Below are positions 1-5,386 of a DNA stretch of 8,530 bases, one piece after another. The DNA comes from Candidatus Gerdarchaeota archaeon (GTDB lineage: Archaea > Asgardarchaeota > Heimdallarchaeia > JABLTI01). The translations under genes and the position numbers were made by a program. Position 1 is the first letter of the stretch. Each line of letters starts with the position of its first letter. The DNA lies in assembly GCA_016840945.1 (NCBI GenBank), contig JAEORJ010000176.1, positions 1 to 8,530 on the forward strand, read 5' to 3'. The notes under the pieces were generated by a model. That model saw only the letters and a program-made list of their open reading frames with translations. It searched no databases and was not told the DNA's origin.

Positions 1-200
1 GAATATACAGGATCACCACAATTTCCCAAAATGTCTATACCACGATGAAAATTATAGTTATGACCAGTTGTTGCAATATGAGAAGGAAATGCTCTGGGGC
101 CAAAAATACTTTTTATAGTTCCTGGTGATTTAGAACCTGTATCACTCCAAACAAATCCATTCCCATCTCCACGATAAGATCTTTTTTTGGTACCAAACAC
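1..200 (-). CDS. M23-family zinc metallopeptidase, N-terminal part (3' end beyond window)
   Basis: Reading from a GTG at 200-198 gives 66 codons before the window edge. Residues 32-37 read IFGPRA and residues 47-57 read HNYNFHRGIDI, followed by a GDPVY-type stretch at 63-66. This matches the start of the M23/LytM fold: a (F)G.R segment, then HxxxD (H52, D56) supplying two zinc ligands, then G.PV. The second metal motif (HxH) would lie past the edge. The family cleaves peptide cross-links in peptidoglycan; in a tail-gene context it would act as a virion-associated wall hydrolase or an endolysin. No signal peptide is visible. An in-frame TAG at 218-216 closes the frame upstream and there is no ATG, so either the GTG starts it (GGAG lies 10 nt upstream) or it is reached by +1 frameshifting from the preceding gene. 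The family call is firm; the start is not. Confidence 0.8.
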   Translation of the reverse strand, partial: MFGTKKRSYRGDGNGFVWSDTGSKSPGTIKSIFGPRAFPSHIATTGHNYNFHRGIDILGNCGDPVY

Positions 201-216
201 TTTAAAGTTGCTCCAC
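198..216 (-). promoter_or_regulatory. candidate +1 programmed frameshift site, or the SD plus GTG start of the M23 gene
   Basis: The minus strand reads GTG GAG CAA CTT TAA A and then GTG. In the frame of the 190 aa gene, CTT (207-205) is followed directly by its TAA stop (204-202). Slipping from CTT to TTT moves into the frame TTT AAA GTG TTT GGT, which is the M23 frame. In bacterial prfB the order is AGG GGG TAT CTT TGA: an SD-like element, one codon, CTT, stop. Here GTGGAG occupies the same six positions and contains GGAG. The competing reading is ordinary reinitiation, with GGAG as ribosome binding site for the GTG at 200; a 10-nt spacer is rather long but workable. The sequence alone does not decide. 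Confidence 0.4.
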
Positions 217-774
217 TATAAATCTTTTGCAATAAATAGTTGATTTTTTTGAACCAAATGCAAAAAGACCCCCTTGAGGAATATCCGAATCGAGTGCTCC
301 TAATTTAATTGAATTCTTACTGGAATTGAAGAAAGCTTCAAGATAATTTCCAACAACAGAAAATATTATTGTAATAAAAAAATTCGGGGATAAAATAAAA
401 GGAGCAGTTGCAAGAATTGTAGGAATATCATTAACTACTTTAACTATCTTTACTGTTCCAGAACTAACTTTAGCACAATAATAATTGCTGTCTGGAGGAT
501 CACAAGAAAGCATTCTTAACATCACTCCTATATCCTCTTCTCCCTGAATAGTAGGAGAAATATATTTTAATTCAGCAGTTATTCTTTGATCTTTAAATCC
601 ACCCGCATTAATCAAAACAATTGTATCCGAAATATTTTTAGCACCAATTCCATTTTCTGGATCTAAACCAATATTTTCGAAATTGGATTTTTTTGAAATA
701 TGTTTGTAGGATCGATCAGTTATCAGATCTTTTTGTAATATAAAATGTGAAGGTGCATCTGAAATATTAAACAT
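202..774 (-). CDS. concanavalin A/LamG-like beta-sandwich protein, 190 aa, probable tail or adhesin component
   Basis: I do not recognise a named family. From about residue 62 the sequence alternates short beta strands and turns: ITAELKYI, a DIGVMLRM strand, NYYCAKVSSGTVKIVKVV, then FFITIIFSVVGNYLEAFF, and near the end DSDIPQGGLFAFGSKKSTIYCKRFIVEQL-type strands (about 162-190). An exposed 'Y.a.v..G.v.i.kv' strand followed by 'F.i.f.v.G..l.a' and 'D..i..G..g' is the usual pattern of LamG/concanavalin A-like carbohydrate-binding folds. The ATG at 774 is preferred over a TTG at 783: it has AAGAG 9 nt upstream and overlaps the previous stop by 8 nt, suggesting translational coupling. The stop is followed after one base by the GTG of the M23 gene. 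A sugar-binding role next to a wall hydrolase is inference. Confidence 0.6.
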   Translation of the reverse strand: MFNISDAPSHFILQKDLITDRSYKHISKKSNFENIGLDPENGIGAKNISDTIVLINAGGFKDQRITAELKYISPTIQGEEDIGVMLRMLSCDPPDSNYYCAKVSSGTVKIVKVVNDIPTILATAPFILSPNFFITIIFSVVGNYLEAFFNSSKNSIKLGALDSDIPQGGLFAFGSKKSTIYCKRFIVEQL

Positions 775-1357
775 TATTAGCAACTCTTATATCTAAAATT
801 CTAAAATCTCCAGGGTGTGTATCGTTACTACCAGAAACTCTATTGAACCTGAAAATAAAATGATCTCCAAAACTGGCAGATATCACTAAAGATTGTTCTG
901 TTTCTCCAGAAAGTACATGCATATTTGTATCATCCCCTGGAGTAATTGTAAAAGAAGGATTTTCTGTTAATTCCGCAGAAGGATCACTTCCTTCTTCTAA
1001 TTTAAGAAAATCAAGACGAAGTTCTATATCTCCTTCATCTGATACTGACATGGCATAATCTACAATAAAATTCAATATTCCAGAAAAACCAGGTGAAAAT
1101 TGAAAATCTAAAGAATCTTCGGTGTTTCTTACTAAAGGAATATAAGATACTCCATTATTGTAATAACTTGAAGTTTGAGTTGCACGTACTACCCAAACTT
1201 TATCTCCCAATGCTCCACCCGTTCCAATGTTTGTTATTGATCCATTTGGATTTTTTAATTTTAAAAATCCATCATGTGGATCTGCAAAAACATTAACTTT
1301 TCCTGGAGGTGGTATCCCTACCTCAGAACTATATCTTTTTCGTACTGTGAAAGTCAT
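767..1357 (-). CDS. tail-fibre-like structural protein, 196 aa
   Basis: Residues 14-45 read GIPPPGKVNVFADPHDG..LKLKNPNGSITNIG in outline. This is a common N-terminal module of phage tail and appendage proteins ('P.sGk..lyv...g.L..K...G....l'). The same module starts the 155 aa protein at 1578-2045, so the two probably attach in the same way. After a Gly-rich hinge (about 44-51) comes a beta-rich domain (about 53-196) with strands such as DKVWVVRATQT, GILNFIVDYAMSV, IELRLDFLKLE, SLVISASFGDHFIFRFNRV and FRILDIRV. It looks like a compact C-terminal head; I know no function for it. There is no SD upstream of the ATG, only an A/T-rich leader. It is first in a set of three tightly packed genes (with the 190 aa protein and the M23 peptidase) after a 220-bp gap, so a promoter may lie upstream. 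Confidence 0.7.
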   Translation of the reverse strand: MTFTVRKRYSSEVGIPPPGKVNVFADPHDGFLKLKNPNGSITNIGTGGALGDKVWVVRATQTSSYYNNGVSYIPLVRNTEDSLDFQFSPGFSGILNFIVDYAMSVSDEGDIELRLDFLKLEEGSDPSAELTENPSFTITPGDDTNMHVLSGETEQSLVISASFGDHFIFRFNRVSGSNDTHPGDFRILDIRVANNV

Positions 1358-1577
1358 AATTTGATTTTAAATATTGATGAGGAAAGAGTTATAGATGCAG
1401 TGATTTTAAAAATATTCGACTTAAAACTAGTTTAAACTAGTTAATTAACTAGTTTAAATCAATTTAAATCAATTTTTTTAAATCTTAATTTTTATTTTTT
1501 ATATTAATATTAAATTTAATTTAAAGGTTAGAAGGAAATTCACAGCTTGTATTGAAAAATTTTAAAAAATATTAATA
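1358..1577. other. 220-bp non-coding gap between the adhesin cluster and the three-gene M23 set
   Basis: This is the longest gap in the window. It is extremely A/T-rich and I see no coding sequence or paralogue remnant in it. It contains the nested AACTAGTT palindromes at 1425-1458, two tandem copies of TTTAAATCAA (1453-1472) followed by seven T on the plus strand, and one copy of a 17-bp direct repeat. I found no convincing -35/-10 promoter pair, no GC-rich terminator stem and no T4-late TATAAATA box in it on the minus strand. Its position makes it the natural place for transcription to stop after the small paralogues and restart before the 196 aa gene, but that is inferred from layout only. 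Confidence 0.6.
1425..1458. repeat. nested palindromes with three AACTAGTT sites
   Basis: Positions 1431-1458 are a perfect 28-bp palindrome: TTTAAACTAGTTAA followed by its exact reverse complement. Positions 1425-1442 form a second, overlapping perfect 18-bp palindrome. Together they hold three copies of AACTAGTT (1425-1432, 1435-1442, 1447-1454), spaced 10 and 12 bp centre to centre, about one helical turn. It lies 68-101 bp upstream of the 196 aa gene start. It could be an operator for a dimeric regulator or a hairpin in the transcript. A simple Rho-independent terminator is less likely, because the stem has few G:C pairs and no U run directly follows it on the transcribed strand. Confidence 0.6.
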
Positions 1578-1585
1578 TTAAATTT
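1501..1585. repeat. 17-bp direct repeat pair (1501-1517 and 1569-1585)
   Basis: ATATTAATATTAAATTT occurs at 1501-1517 and again at 1569-1585, 68 bp apart. The second copy covers the stop codon of the 155 aa gene (1578-1580). Only A and T are involved, so chance or slippage is possible. It may also mark a deletion or duplication endpoint in the gap. No function is claimed. Confidence 0.45.
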
Positions 1586-2045
1586 TTGTATATTCCGCGA
1601 CCACTTTGTATCCATTTCCAGTAATAGCAGCACCTGCTGTTGAAAAATTTAGTCGGTTAGATGTATCCACATTAAAACGAGCGTATAATGAAGATGATTC
1701 ATCGACAGGGAAAGACCATTTAGAACCATCATCATTTATTACAAATCCATAACCCCTTACAAAATCATCAACATCATTAATGAGAATAGTTGTGCCCAGT
1801 GGCAAAGAAGATCCTGAAAAGAATTGTCTATAAACCACTTTCCCTTCGAAAGTATATCCTGTATCAATTTCTGAACCAGAAGTTGGGGATAAATTCTGGC
1901 AATTACCTCCTCCAATTTTTTTAATACTTCCAGAAACATCTTTTGTTTTTAGAACATTTGTGGATGAATCAACAAATAAGCTTATTTTTCCAGTTGAGGG
2001 TGTTGAAGCACTGACTTCTGTTTCTGTTCTTACTATAATTGCCAT
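1578..2045 (-). CDS. small adhesin-like paralogue with a swapped N-terminal module, 155 aa
   Basis: Residues 15-46 (TPSTGKISLFVDSST..LKTKDVSGSIKKIGG in outline) match the N-terminal module of the 196 aa protein, not that of the three neighbouring small paralogues. From residue 50 it rejoins the small-paralogue head: QNLSPTSGSEIDTG, then FEGKVVYRQFFSGS (66-79), and it ends VVAEYTKI. The head resembles the phage tail domain 'T.E..tG...dGkpvYrk.f', widespread in tail proteins of unknown function. It is more diverged than the other three, for example lacking GGW (GYGF at 98-101). The ATG at 2045 has AAAGG 9 nt upstream, one of the few clear SD sites here. It follows the 151 aa gene by 74 bp. Likely a virion appendage subunit; the receptor is unknown. 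Confidence 0.7.
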   Translation of the reverse strand: MAIIVRTETEVSASTPSTGKISLFVDSSTNVLKTKDVSGSIKKIGGGNCQNLSPTSGSEIDTGYTFEGKVVYRQFFSGSSLPLGTTILINDVDDFVRGYGFVINDDGSKWSFPVDESSSLYARFNVDTSNRLNFSTAGAAITGNGYKVVAEYTKI

Positions 2046-2119
2046 TTATTTATACCTTTATTAGTTTTCAGATATAAATATTGTGCATTTTCAAGATATA
2101 TTTTAAAATTTAAAAGCGG
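2046..2119 (-). promoter_or_regulatory. 74-bp leader of the 155 aa gene, possible promoter region
   Basis: This gap is wider than the 5-40 bp between the other genes of the cluster. It holds the AAAGG ribosome binding site and TATAAATA (2054-2047 on the minus strand). The latter equals the T4 late-promoter core but sits one base before the ATG, so it would start transcription inside the gene. An 8-bp inverted copy lies at 2073-2080. A TTGAAA occurs further upstream without a well-spaced -10. A promoter is possible but not shown. Confidence 0.2.
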
Positions 2120-2575
2120 TTATAATTTTGTATATTCCACAAAAAATCTATAATCTTTTTGATCAAAATAGGTTCCTCTGTAAGCAACTAAATTATTATT
2201 AGTTAAAATTGTCACGTAAAAAAATACAGTTGTAGAATAACTGCAGGGAATTCTATATCTTGAAAAAGCGGTTCCATCATGACATGCCCAACCTCCTGTC
2301 CTTATCACATCTCGTATTCCACTTTTTAAAACAAAATTTTGGCTTATGGCACTTCCAGAAAAAAAACTTCTATAAACAGGATAACCATTAAATGTGCAAC
2401 CAGTTTTAATTTCCGAACCAGAAGCTGGAGATAAATTCTGTCCACCGATTGATCCACTATAAGTTAATTGAATTGTATCCCCAAAATTATCCGTATAATA
2501 AAGTTCCTCTCTACTTTGGGAAGTAACCGTATTTAAACTATCAAAACCTGTTATTTGTTTTCCGGCCAACAACAT
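2120..2575 (-). CDS. small adhesin-like paralogue, 151 aa
   Basis: The N-terminal part (about 6-47) reads KQITGFDSLN... then SREELYYTDNFGDTIQLT. This is the phage-type module 'ELYY.D..G..iQLT', followed by SGSIGG as a hinge. The head starts at QNLSPASGSEIKTG (47-60), has FNGYPVYRSFFSGS (62-75) and GGW (94-96), and ends VEYTKL. Beta-rich, no signal peptide or membrane segment; probably a virion surface protein. The ATG at 2575 has only a weak GGA 9 nt upstream. It follows the 150 aa gene by 20 bp. Codons 21-51 are identical at DNA level to those of the 150 aa gene, while the heads have diverged. Confidence 0.7.
   Translation of the reverse strand: MLLAGKQITGFDSLNTVTSQSREELYYTDNFGDTIQLTYSGSIGGQNLSPASGSEIKTGCTFNGYPVYRSFFSGSAISQNFVLKSGIRDVIRTGGWACHDGTAFSRYRIPCSYSTTVFFYVTILTNNNLVAYRGTYFDQKDYRFFVEYTKL
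2424..2515 (-). repeat. 92-bp perfect direct repeat, copy 1 (inside the 151 aa gene)
   Basis: Identical base for base to 2897-2988. It encodes the ELYYTDNFGDTIQLT module and the SGSIGG hinge up to NLSPA. Identity stops abruptly on both sides and includes all synonymous positions, which suggests recent gene conversion or duplication. Confidence 0.95.
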
Positions 2576-2595
2576 AAATTTTTTCCATTTAATTT

Positions 2596-3048
2596 TTAGA
2601 CTTTTGTATAATCAACATAAAAATTATATTCATATTGATCATAGGTAGTTCCTCTTTGCGCGACTAAGTCATTGTTATCTAATACTTGAAGATAAAAATA
2701 TTGTATGGTGCTATAAAAATGAGGCACCAAATATTTTACAAATGTACTATCGTGTTTAATCCATCCTCCGCAAAAAATCACATCTCTAACGTTTGTCTCT
2801 AAAAGATAACCAGCTGGCAATGCTGAACCAGAAAAATATTTTCTATAAACAGGACAACCATCAAAAGTATCTCCCGCTGGATTATCTGATCCACTTGCTG
2901 GAGATAAATTCTGTCCACCGATTGATCCACTATAAGTTAATTGAATTGTATCCCCAAAATTATCCGTATAATAAAGTTCCTCTCTACTCCCAGAAGACTG
3001 AACATTAATATTATCAAATCCTTCAATTTGTTTAAATTGTATCGACAT
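2596..3048 (-). CDS. small adhesin-like paralogue, 150 aa
   Basis: Same architecture as the 151 aa neighbour: MSIQFKQIEGFDNIN, then SREELYYTDNFGDTIQLT (21-38), hinge SGSIGG, then the head QNLSPASGSDNPAGD, FDGCPVYRKYFSGS (62-75), GGW (94-96) and the C-terminus VDYTKV. The head differs clearly from the 151 aa protein although the N-terminal DNA is identical, so binding specificity may differ. The leader AAATTTAAAAATT before the ATG at 3048 has no SD and is identical to that of the 602 aa gene. The previous stop lies 5 bp upstream. A tail or capsid decoration role is inferred from the module type and neighbours. Confidence 0.7.
   Translation of the reverse strand: MSIQFKQIEGFDNINVQSSGSREELYYTDNFGDTIQLTYSGSIGGQNLSPASGSDNPAGDTFDGCPVYRKYFSGSALPAGYLLETNVRDVIFCGGWIKHDSTFVKYLVPHFYSTIQYFYLQVLDNNDLVAQRGTTYDQYEYNFYVDYTKV
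2897..2988 (-). repeat. 92-bp perfect direct repeat, copy 2 (inside the 150 aa gene)
   Basis: Second copy of the block at 2424-2515. The equivalent stretch in the third small gene (about 3360-3450) has clearly diverged, so the identity is specific to this pair and is not a general constraint on the module. Confidence 0.95.
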
Positions 3049-3053
3049 AATTT

Positions 3054-3521
3054 TTAAATTTTTGTATATTCTATAAAAAATCTACAATCTTTAGAAAAAG
3101 CTGTATGTTTTAAAATGGTTAAGGCATTGTCATCTGTTATCCTAAAATAAAAGAAGGCAGTAGTGCCATAGTGATATGGAAGCATACACCTTGTGTAATC
3201 TGTACTACCTAGAACTGCCCATCCCCCATATCGAACTAAATCCCGAACACCTGTTTGTATCACAGTATTATTGGATATATTACTTGCAGAAAAAAATCTT
3301 CTATAAACAGGGTAACCATCAAAAGTATTACCAGTTTTGACCTCCGATCCACTTGCTGGAGACAAATTTTGACCCCCTAACGAACCACTATAAGTTAATT
3401 GGACAATACTTCCAGAATTATCTGTATAATAAAGTTCATCTCTGCTTTGAGAAGCTTGGACACTCAAATTCCAATAATCCAAACTTCTCGTTACTTGCAA
3501 TAATTTTTGAGGAACTTTCAT
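3054..3521 (-). CDS. small adhesin-like paralogue, 155 aa
   Basis: Third member with the 'ELYYTDN.G..vQLT' module (29-43), here after a longer start (MKVPQKLLQVTRSLDYW). The hinge is SGSLGG and the head QNLSPASGSEVKTG, FDGYPVYRRFFSAS (67-80), GGW (99-101), TTAFFYF, with the C-terminus IEYTKI. Its head is closest by eye to the 151 aa protein (KTG.TF.GYPVYR.FFS, RD..R.GGW). First of the four small genes in transcription order, 40 bp after the 601 aa gene, with an A/T-rich leader and no SD at the ATG (3521). Its TAA lies within the leader of the 150 aa gene, so the two are presumably co-transcribed. Exact role unknown. Confidence 0.7.
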   Translation of the reverse strand: MKVPQKLLQVTRSLDYWNLSVQASQSRDELYYTDNSGSIVQLTYSGSLGGQNLSPASGSEVKTGNTFDGYPVYRRFFSASNISNNTVIQTGVRDLVRYGGWAVLGSTDYTRCMLPYHYGTTAFFYFRITDDNALTILKHTAFSKDCRFFIEYTKI

Positions 3522-3561
3522 AAAAAATAGTTTATGTAAAAAATTGAAAATGGTTAATTTA

Positions 3562-5367
3562 TTAAGAAACCTGCATTTCTTCGCAAGCTATATTAGTAAT
3601 ATATTCCAAATCGCTATCGCTAAAACTACCTTTATAGATGGCAAAAAAGACTATATTTCCTATATAATTTTGAAAAGTCTGTTGGCCTCCTAAATAACTT
3701 GAACCAGTAAGTACCGATGCAACATAATCCCAAGAAGGGCTACTCAATTCCACCCTATCCCTTATTACCTTTGAAGTATCTGTCCCGCCTTTCAAATTAA
3801 AAATCAAAACTTGATTATTTGTTGTTATGGTTTGATTGGAATATGAAAAACTCCCGGTAAAAACATACTGCATATGGAGAGAAGAATCGCTAAAAAAGAT
3901 TTGAAATGGACATTCTGTTGAATAAAAAAGTTGTTGATTGATGGCACTCGAATCAGGATCAAGACCAAATATAAATACCCAATCATTTGCTTCGGCTGTT
4001 TCAGATAAATCATTTATTCTAAGATACTCGGTGGAAAATTCAATTTCATTACGATTGTAGGGAGATCCAGAAGTAACATAATAAGGCCTTGCATTGGCCG
4101 TTGCTTGCACCATATGATTTGTTCCCCATTGATCTCTCCATCCAGAAACATTTTGGTTAGTATCAACTTCTACTCCATAATCAGCATGCCATAGGCTAAC
4201 AGGTTTTGCAGATGATACGTTAGCTAATTTTTCAATAATGCTTGGTTCTTCAATTGTGTCATAATAGACAATCATTCTATCATCTGTATCCATATCGTTT
4301 GCCAAACCAGTGCTGGCTAGCCATTTAATCTCCTTAAAACCAGAGCCTGTTAAAACATATTCTTTATCTATTCCTTGTTCTACTTGCAATCCATTAAAGA
4401 ATAGCTGAACACTTTCAAAATTAACAGGAGTATATGATAATTGATCTGTTAAAATAGTGTCTGTTCCTGTAATATTTTCACTTGTAATTTCATCAAAATA
4501 TGTTCTCAAAAATATTCCGTTAACACTTCCAGTAAGACCCGTTTGCAAAAATTGTCCTTGAGATACTTCGGTGAGAAGATTTTCAATTAAGACGGGATCC
4601 ACACCCCCCGAAATATGTCTGGAAGCATGACTTGAGACATCGACTCCATCAACAGTTCCAACATTAGTGATATTTCCACCATTCATATCAATGTTATCAG
4701 AACCATCGATGGTTATACCAGTATCGACAATGCCATTACCAGAACTGTCAGCCCATACTGCTAAAGATGCACTTGTTGCAGAACTAGGAGCTGCGACTAA
4801 ATTACTCGCAGTTATTGCAATTTTAAGTCCCGATGGACCACCATCCCAACTATTAATTTCAATGTGTTCGGTACTTAGAAAATTAATAGTAGTTGTCGTG
4901 GCTTTAGTGACGCTATTGACCTTTGAGGTTATTTTTTGCAGACTCGCTGCAATTCCAGAACCACTATGAACACTAATTTCATCATCCCCCCCAAATTCAT
5001 GTGTTGTTGCATGTAATATTGGAGTTTGAGGTTGAGCAAGTACTCCACTTAAACCATTAACCGTTATTTCATCACTTCCACCATCCTGATGGGAAGTTTT
5101 GTGAGCTGAAGGAGTAAAGGTTGAGGGTACTCCCACAAGATTACCATAAATAATATTCTTTCCCGCACTGGTTCCACTATGATCATGTCCAAAATTATCA
5201 AAAATAGTTCTATTTTCTGGAAGATTACCTAAATGATAGGAACTACTGAGAGAATGCGCCCCTGGACTTGGATCTCCCCATGCAAGTTCTCCTAGACTTC
5301 CACTATACATAATAGCATCTCTATCTAATGCTCCGCTAAAATTAATTTGATTTAATTTAATTTTCAT
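3562..5367 (-). CDS. large modular tail-fibre/adhesin-like protein with lectin-like C-terminus, 601 aa
   Basis: Modules in order: residues 1-33, an attachment-like module (KLNQI..SGALD..AI.YSGSLGELAWGDP); 43-66, LGNLPE..IFD and GHDHSG; 86-112, AHKTSHQDGGSDEI and VNGLSGVLAQPQT; 117-131, a second HATTHEFGGDDEI copy; 193-230, SATSASLAVWAD and TIDGSDNIDMNGG; 236-257, VGTVDGVDVSSHASRHISGGVDP; 290-370, the phage beta module with FFNGLQ...EYVLTG...DRMIVYYD; and about 388-601, a concanavalin A-like domain with SLWHADYGVE, VSGWRDQWG and RPYY. The 'HA.tH..GG.DeI..nLSG.La..Qt' repeats are common in phage and metagenomic tail-like proteins. Probably a trimeric fibre with a sugar-binding tip; trimerisation and ligand are inference. 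It has no SD and follows the 602 aa gene by 19 bp. Confidence 0.75.
   Translation of the reverse strand: MKIKLNQINFSGALDRDAIMYSGSLGELAWGDPSPGAHSLSSSYHLGNLPENRTIFDNFGHDHSGTSAGKNIIYGNLVGVPSTFTPSAHKTSHQDGGSDEITVNGLSGVLAQPQTPILHATTHEFGGDDEISVHSGSGIAASLQKITSKVNSVTKATTTTINFLSTEHIEINSWDGGPSGLKIAITASNLVAAPSSATSASLAVWADSSGNGIVDTGITIDGSDNIDMNGGNITNVGTVDGVDVSSHASRHISGGVDPVLIENLLTEVSQGQFLQTGLTGSVNGIFLRTYFDEITSENITGTDTILTDQLSYTPVNFESVQLFFNGLQVEQGIDKEYVLTGSGFKEIKWLASTGLANDMDTDDRMIVYYDTIEEPSIIEKLANVSSAKPVSLWHADYGVEVDTNQNVSGWRDQWGTNHMVQATANARPYYVTSGSPYNRNEIEFSTEYLRINDLSETAEANDWVFIFGLDPDSSAINQQLFYSTECPFQIFFSDSSLHMQYVFTGSFSYSNQTITTNNQVLIFNLKGGTDTSKVIRDRVELSSPSWDYVASVLTGSSYLGGQQTFQNYIGNIVFFAIYKGSFSDSDLEYITNIACEEMQVS
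5021..5118 (-). repeat. 98-bp dispersed repeat, copy in the 601 aa gene
   Basis: It encodes the AHKTSHQDGGSDEI-VNGLSGVLAQPQTP block. It differs from the copy at 6849-6946 at 3 of 98 bases and from the copy at 7988-8085 at 7. The encoded protein is nearly invariant in all three genes. Confidence 0.9.
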
Positions 5368-5386
5368 GATAATCTTTTAAAAATTG

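Noticed and set aside
775..783. TTG at 783 as start of the 190 aa gene
   Set aside because: The GAG that would serve as SD lies directly next to TTG, while the ATG at 774 has AAGAG at 9 nt and a classic stop overlap.
1431..1479. Rho-independent terminator formed by the palindrome and the following T run
   Set aside because: On the transcribed minus strand no U tract directly follows the stem. The seven T at 1473-1479 are on the plus strand and 14 bp away, and the stem is almost all A:T.
2047..2054. TATAAATA on the minus strand, equal to the T4 late-promoter core
   Set aside because: It sits one base before the ATG, so transcription would start inside the gene. The same octamer also occurs by chance on the non-coding plus strand inside a gene (3970-3977).
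1093..3008. Further short open frames (plus strand 1093-1296 and 2793-3008; minus strand 1757-1939)
   Set aside because: All lie inside well-supported minus-strand genes with paralogue support, and their translations are low-complexity shadows.
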